This document shows, one piece after another, positions 61,224 to 64,000 of a DNA stretch of 64,000 bases (positions within the stretch are counted from its first letter, which is position 1; the number at the start of each line of letters is the position of its first letter). The translations under genes and the position numbers were made by a program. Source of the stretch: Tubulanus polymorphus (lineage: Eukaryota; Nemertea; Palaeonemertea; Tubulaniformes; Tubulanidae); NCBI RefSeq assembly GCF_964204645.1, contig NC_134031.1, forward strand, positions 17,357,307 through 17,421,306, read 5' to 3'. The notes beneath the pieces were generated by a model. That model saw only the letters and a program-made list of their open reading frames with translations. It had not been told where the DNA came from and did not search any database.

Positions 61224-64000
61224 GATTCTGATGAATATCGAAATTCTTATCGTGATTTCATTAGTTCTGGACCCAGTTTCATGAAAAATCCGCACTCAAT
61301 TATTTCTCTATCCAATAGAAAGCCGATTAGGTAGCTTTTGAGAAACAAGAGTTAATAGTATTTCCAATCGGGAAAAATCTGCTGAATAATTCACGTCAAG
61401 TATGTATAAAAAAACTTGAAATGTATACATATGTATGTACATTTACACAGACTACAGTTTTCATAAGCAGCCGTGTGTATTTATACAAAATTACAGTGCA
61501 ATGCTGTCACCTGTTAAATTTGTTTAGCTCGGCATATGAATGTGTTGCACTGCAAAACGCTAATATTGACAATTTATCCCAGTGCATAGTATGCAATTAT
61601 GCCTGTATCACCGGAACGTGCGGAGAAGGTTATCATTAATTAACCAGCCTTCTACTATTGCCATTAGAATATCGTCCGGTCCCAGTAGTGGGTTTATAAA
61701 TCAAACCAGTAACTGTGACAGAATCAAAACGGATTACCAAAAAATGCGGTCAACAAGACATCGCCATAGCATTGTTGAGTCTACTAGGAACGCATTAGAC
61801 GAACGAAAACTACTTTGAAGGGTCCTGTTGGAATATGACATGTTTGTGATTGGCCTGGAATGCTAACTTGATCGTCGGTGAAAAAAGAACTACACGCGTA
61901 CTGAAAAAGAAAGTTAACGGTAGGCATTGTAAAGATAATTAAAAAAAGTAACATAAAGGATATTTGATAGTCAAATACAAATAGAGAGCTTATAATGCAC
62001 GGTTGGACAATCTGGAGCATCACTTTGTGCCAATGGCTGTGTATGGCGATAATGGCAATAATTCATTAGATAGAATATTGATATCGCGCTATTGATAGTT
62101 AATCAGCTCAGTATTTAATTAAAACTGAGCTTCATATGTACTAGTAAACTATACAGATAACGGGCTGTTTGCTTGTCATTCATAATTCTGAAATGAATAG
62201 ACTGATATAGATATGACAACGTTGGAATATAGATAGAGTTTCTTCTGTAAAACGGCAATCGCTATTTATAAATATGTGCGTCCATTAAGAAAACCTCTTT
62301 TGAATATTTCTGTTAGACTCTTTTCTGCTCTTATAAAGGTGCTGCCTATCACCGAACACTAAACCGTCTACACGATTTCTTAACCTGAATAAGGAAACCG
62401 GCTTTTGCGATGGGTATTTTACGACCGAAACGTGTTATGAAATCCCCAAGTATACATTTAGGACGCGATCAGAATGTACTTCTGGTATAAGATCGTTAAA
62501 CATAGATATTTTAGCGCCCCATTGCTCAGCTGTAGTCTTGGATAATGAAAGCTACCTTATAGTAGCTACCTCTACGAATGTTTCATTAGTCGTATGGGAG
62601 CCATCTTTGTTATTCACAATTGCTTAATTCCGATACACATAGACATTATATGGTAATCTAAAACACGTAAGTATAAAATTGAATTTTCTTTTTTGGTAGA
62701 CGTAAGCTAAGAATTATCATTGAAATTTGGCGATTCTATATAGCTTGATATCAGAAAAAGATACTTATTCATTTTTCACGTAGAATAGAATTGATAAAAC
62801 TAACAATCTTTTATCTTGTCATTGACGAAATCGATTTGATTTTTCGATCAATATATCGATACAATATTTTTCGGAATGCCCAATTGAGCTAGAGTCCTTT
62901 CGGTTTGGTGAGTCTCGGTAGATTTTACATCGCTGTGTGACTCCTTTGTCATCCCTATAAGTGTCAAACCACCGGTATACATTGGGCACTTTGTGTATGT
63001 ATGACATGTATAGCAGATGGATGTAGGATCAGGCCTCATATATTCAGCCACGAAAGCCTGATAGATAAAGTCGAGTCTGGAATTAGCCGGTGAAACATAT
63101 TATCTTTATTTGGAAATTATCACTATTTTCACTGTAGAAACATGGATATATTTGCGGTAAGTAACGATGGAGTATAGATAGATTGAAGACCGGTTAGATA
63201 GATTGAAAGTTTGCCGATGAAGAAGGCCTAGCCTGCATACATGTACATAACTTAGAGGGTCGTATCGTGTTATGAACAAAATTTCCACTTGGCCATAATT
63301 CAAAATGTTTTAGGTGTCGTCATAAGTGACTTTCGTCACGTGCGATCGTCACATTATTATTACATATCTCGGTAGAAAAGTTAATAAGGTGCCGAGACCT
63401 TTAAATCTGAAATCAGAAATAGTACAGATGAACAACAGTGAGATAATAGCAAGATATTCATAATCAAGTAATTATTATTACTGTGCAATACAGTTTGGTC
63501 ACACGCTACAGTGGGTTCTAAGTACAGCGGGGGCGCGAAGACACTCCCGGGTTGTACTGGTTCGGACGTGGCACCGTCAAAACAGTGTGTCCGAATAGCA
63601 TGACAAAATAATAGCCACAAAACAGTTTGGCCTTACGGTGAGATATATGGAATGCTTGCATGTGGCAGATTATCTAGCGTATATTTGTTTATATCAGACG
63701 TCGGTTTGGTGATCGTTTCGGATTAGACATTTTTACTTCTGTTTGATCATGCAGCGGCATGATGAAATTGAGGAAGGTGAGGAATCGAATATAAATAAAT
63801 CGCTCGCTCAAAAGATTGTCATATCTTTAAAAATGAATAGATAATTTATATAGTAACATTGATAAAATTCCATTTCGAATGGAATACGGCATATCATATT
63901 TTGTGATAGAGTTACTGGAAAACTTTTTTCAAAAGTCTTAAAACTTTTTGAACTAGTATTTGCCTATAGATTTTCATGTCAAGGTATGGCAAGGTATTTC
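61224..64000. other. Downstream region without a supported gene
   Basis: Open frames here are short and match no family. A Cys-rich frame at 61527-61639 is listed as a weak candidate exon among the findings. A near-perfect palindrome AGCTCAGTATTTAATTAAAA followed by CTGAGCT sits at about 62105-62131. I see no other structure. Confidence 0.5.

Noticed and set aside
1-64000. CRISPR arrays, prokaryotic operons, rRNA and intact tRNA genes
   Set aside because: No regularly spaced direct repeats, no ribosome-binding-site-led gene strings and no complete cloverleaf were found; the gene structure is eukaryotic throughout.

Overview
The window is animal nuclear DNA. It has split genes with GT-AG introns, long AT-rich non-coding stretches and decayed transposable elements, and no prokaryotic gene clusters. 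The gene families (LIM-only protein, PRD-type homeobox, CUB/LDLa receptor, thrombospondin type 1 repeat protein) point to an invertebrate bilaterian. A spiralian such as a mollusc, annelid or brachiopod is my guess, but nothing in the sequence proves the phylum.

Four protein-coding genes can be supported, all on the + strand. (1) 3.2-22.2 kb: an LMO4-type LIM-only gene. One exon encodes LIM1 and one encodes LIM2, separated by an 18.5 kb intron; the 5' end and the last codons are not resolved. (2) 42.3-48.3 kb: a complete 19-exon gene for a 902-residue type I membrane protein with a signal peptide, seven CUB-like modules, one LDL-receptor class A module, one membrane helix and a short tail. 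(3) 51.2-53.6 kb: a complete 4-exon gene for a 671-residue PRD-class-like homeodomain protein that I cannot assign to a named family. (4) 54.5-61.2 kb: a complete 5-exon gene for a 1996-residue secreted, acidic, Ser/Thr-rich protein with many basic cleavage sites and one C-terminal thrombospondin type 1 repeat. The exon chains of genes 2, 3 and 4 sum to whole codons (2709, 2016 and 5991 nt), which strongly supports the models.

The rest is non-coding: the region upstream of LMO4 (1-3.2 kb), the large LMO4 intron, a 20 kb gap between LMO4 and the CUB gene, and short intergenic stretches elsewhere. These hold several non-autonomous DNA elements: a 304 bp element with 67 bp perfect terminal inverted repeats and a 6 bp target duplication, two members of a palindromic foldback family, a 116 bp inverted-repeat element 80 bp before LMO4 exon 2, and hAT-like fragments. 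There are also tRNA-like SINE remnants, two of which form head-to-head inverted pairs, plus diverged dispersed and tandem repeats. No tRNA, rRNA or CRISPR is supported.

The four genes show no obvious shared pathway. LMO4 and the homeobox protein are nuclear regulators; the CUB/LDLa protein and the TSP1 protein belong to the cell surface and extracellular space.
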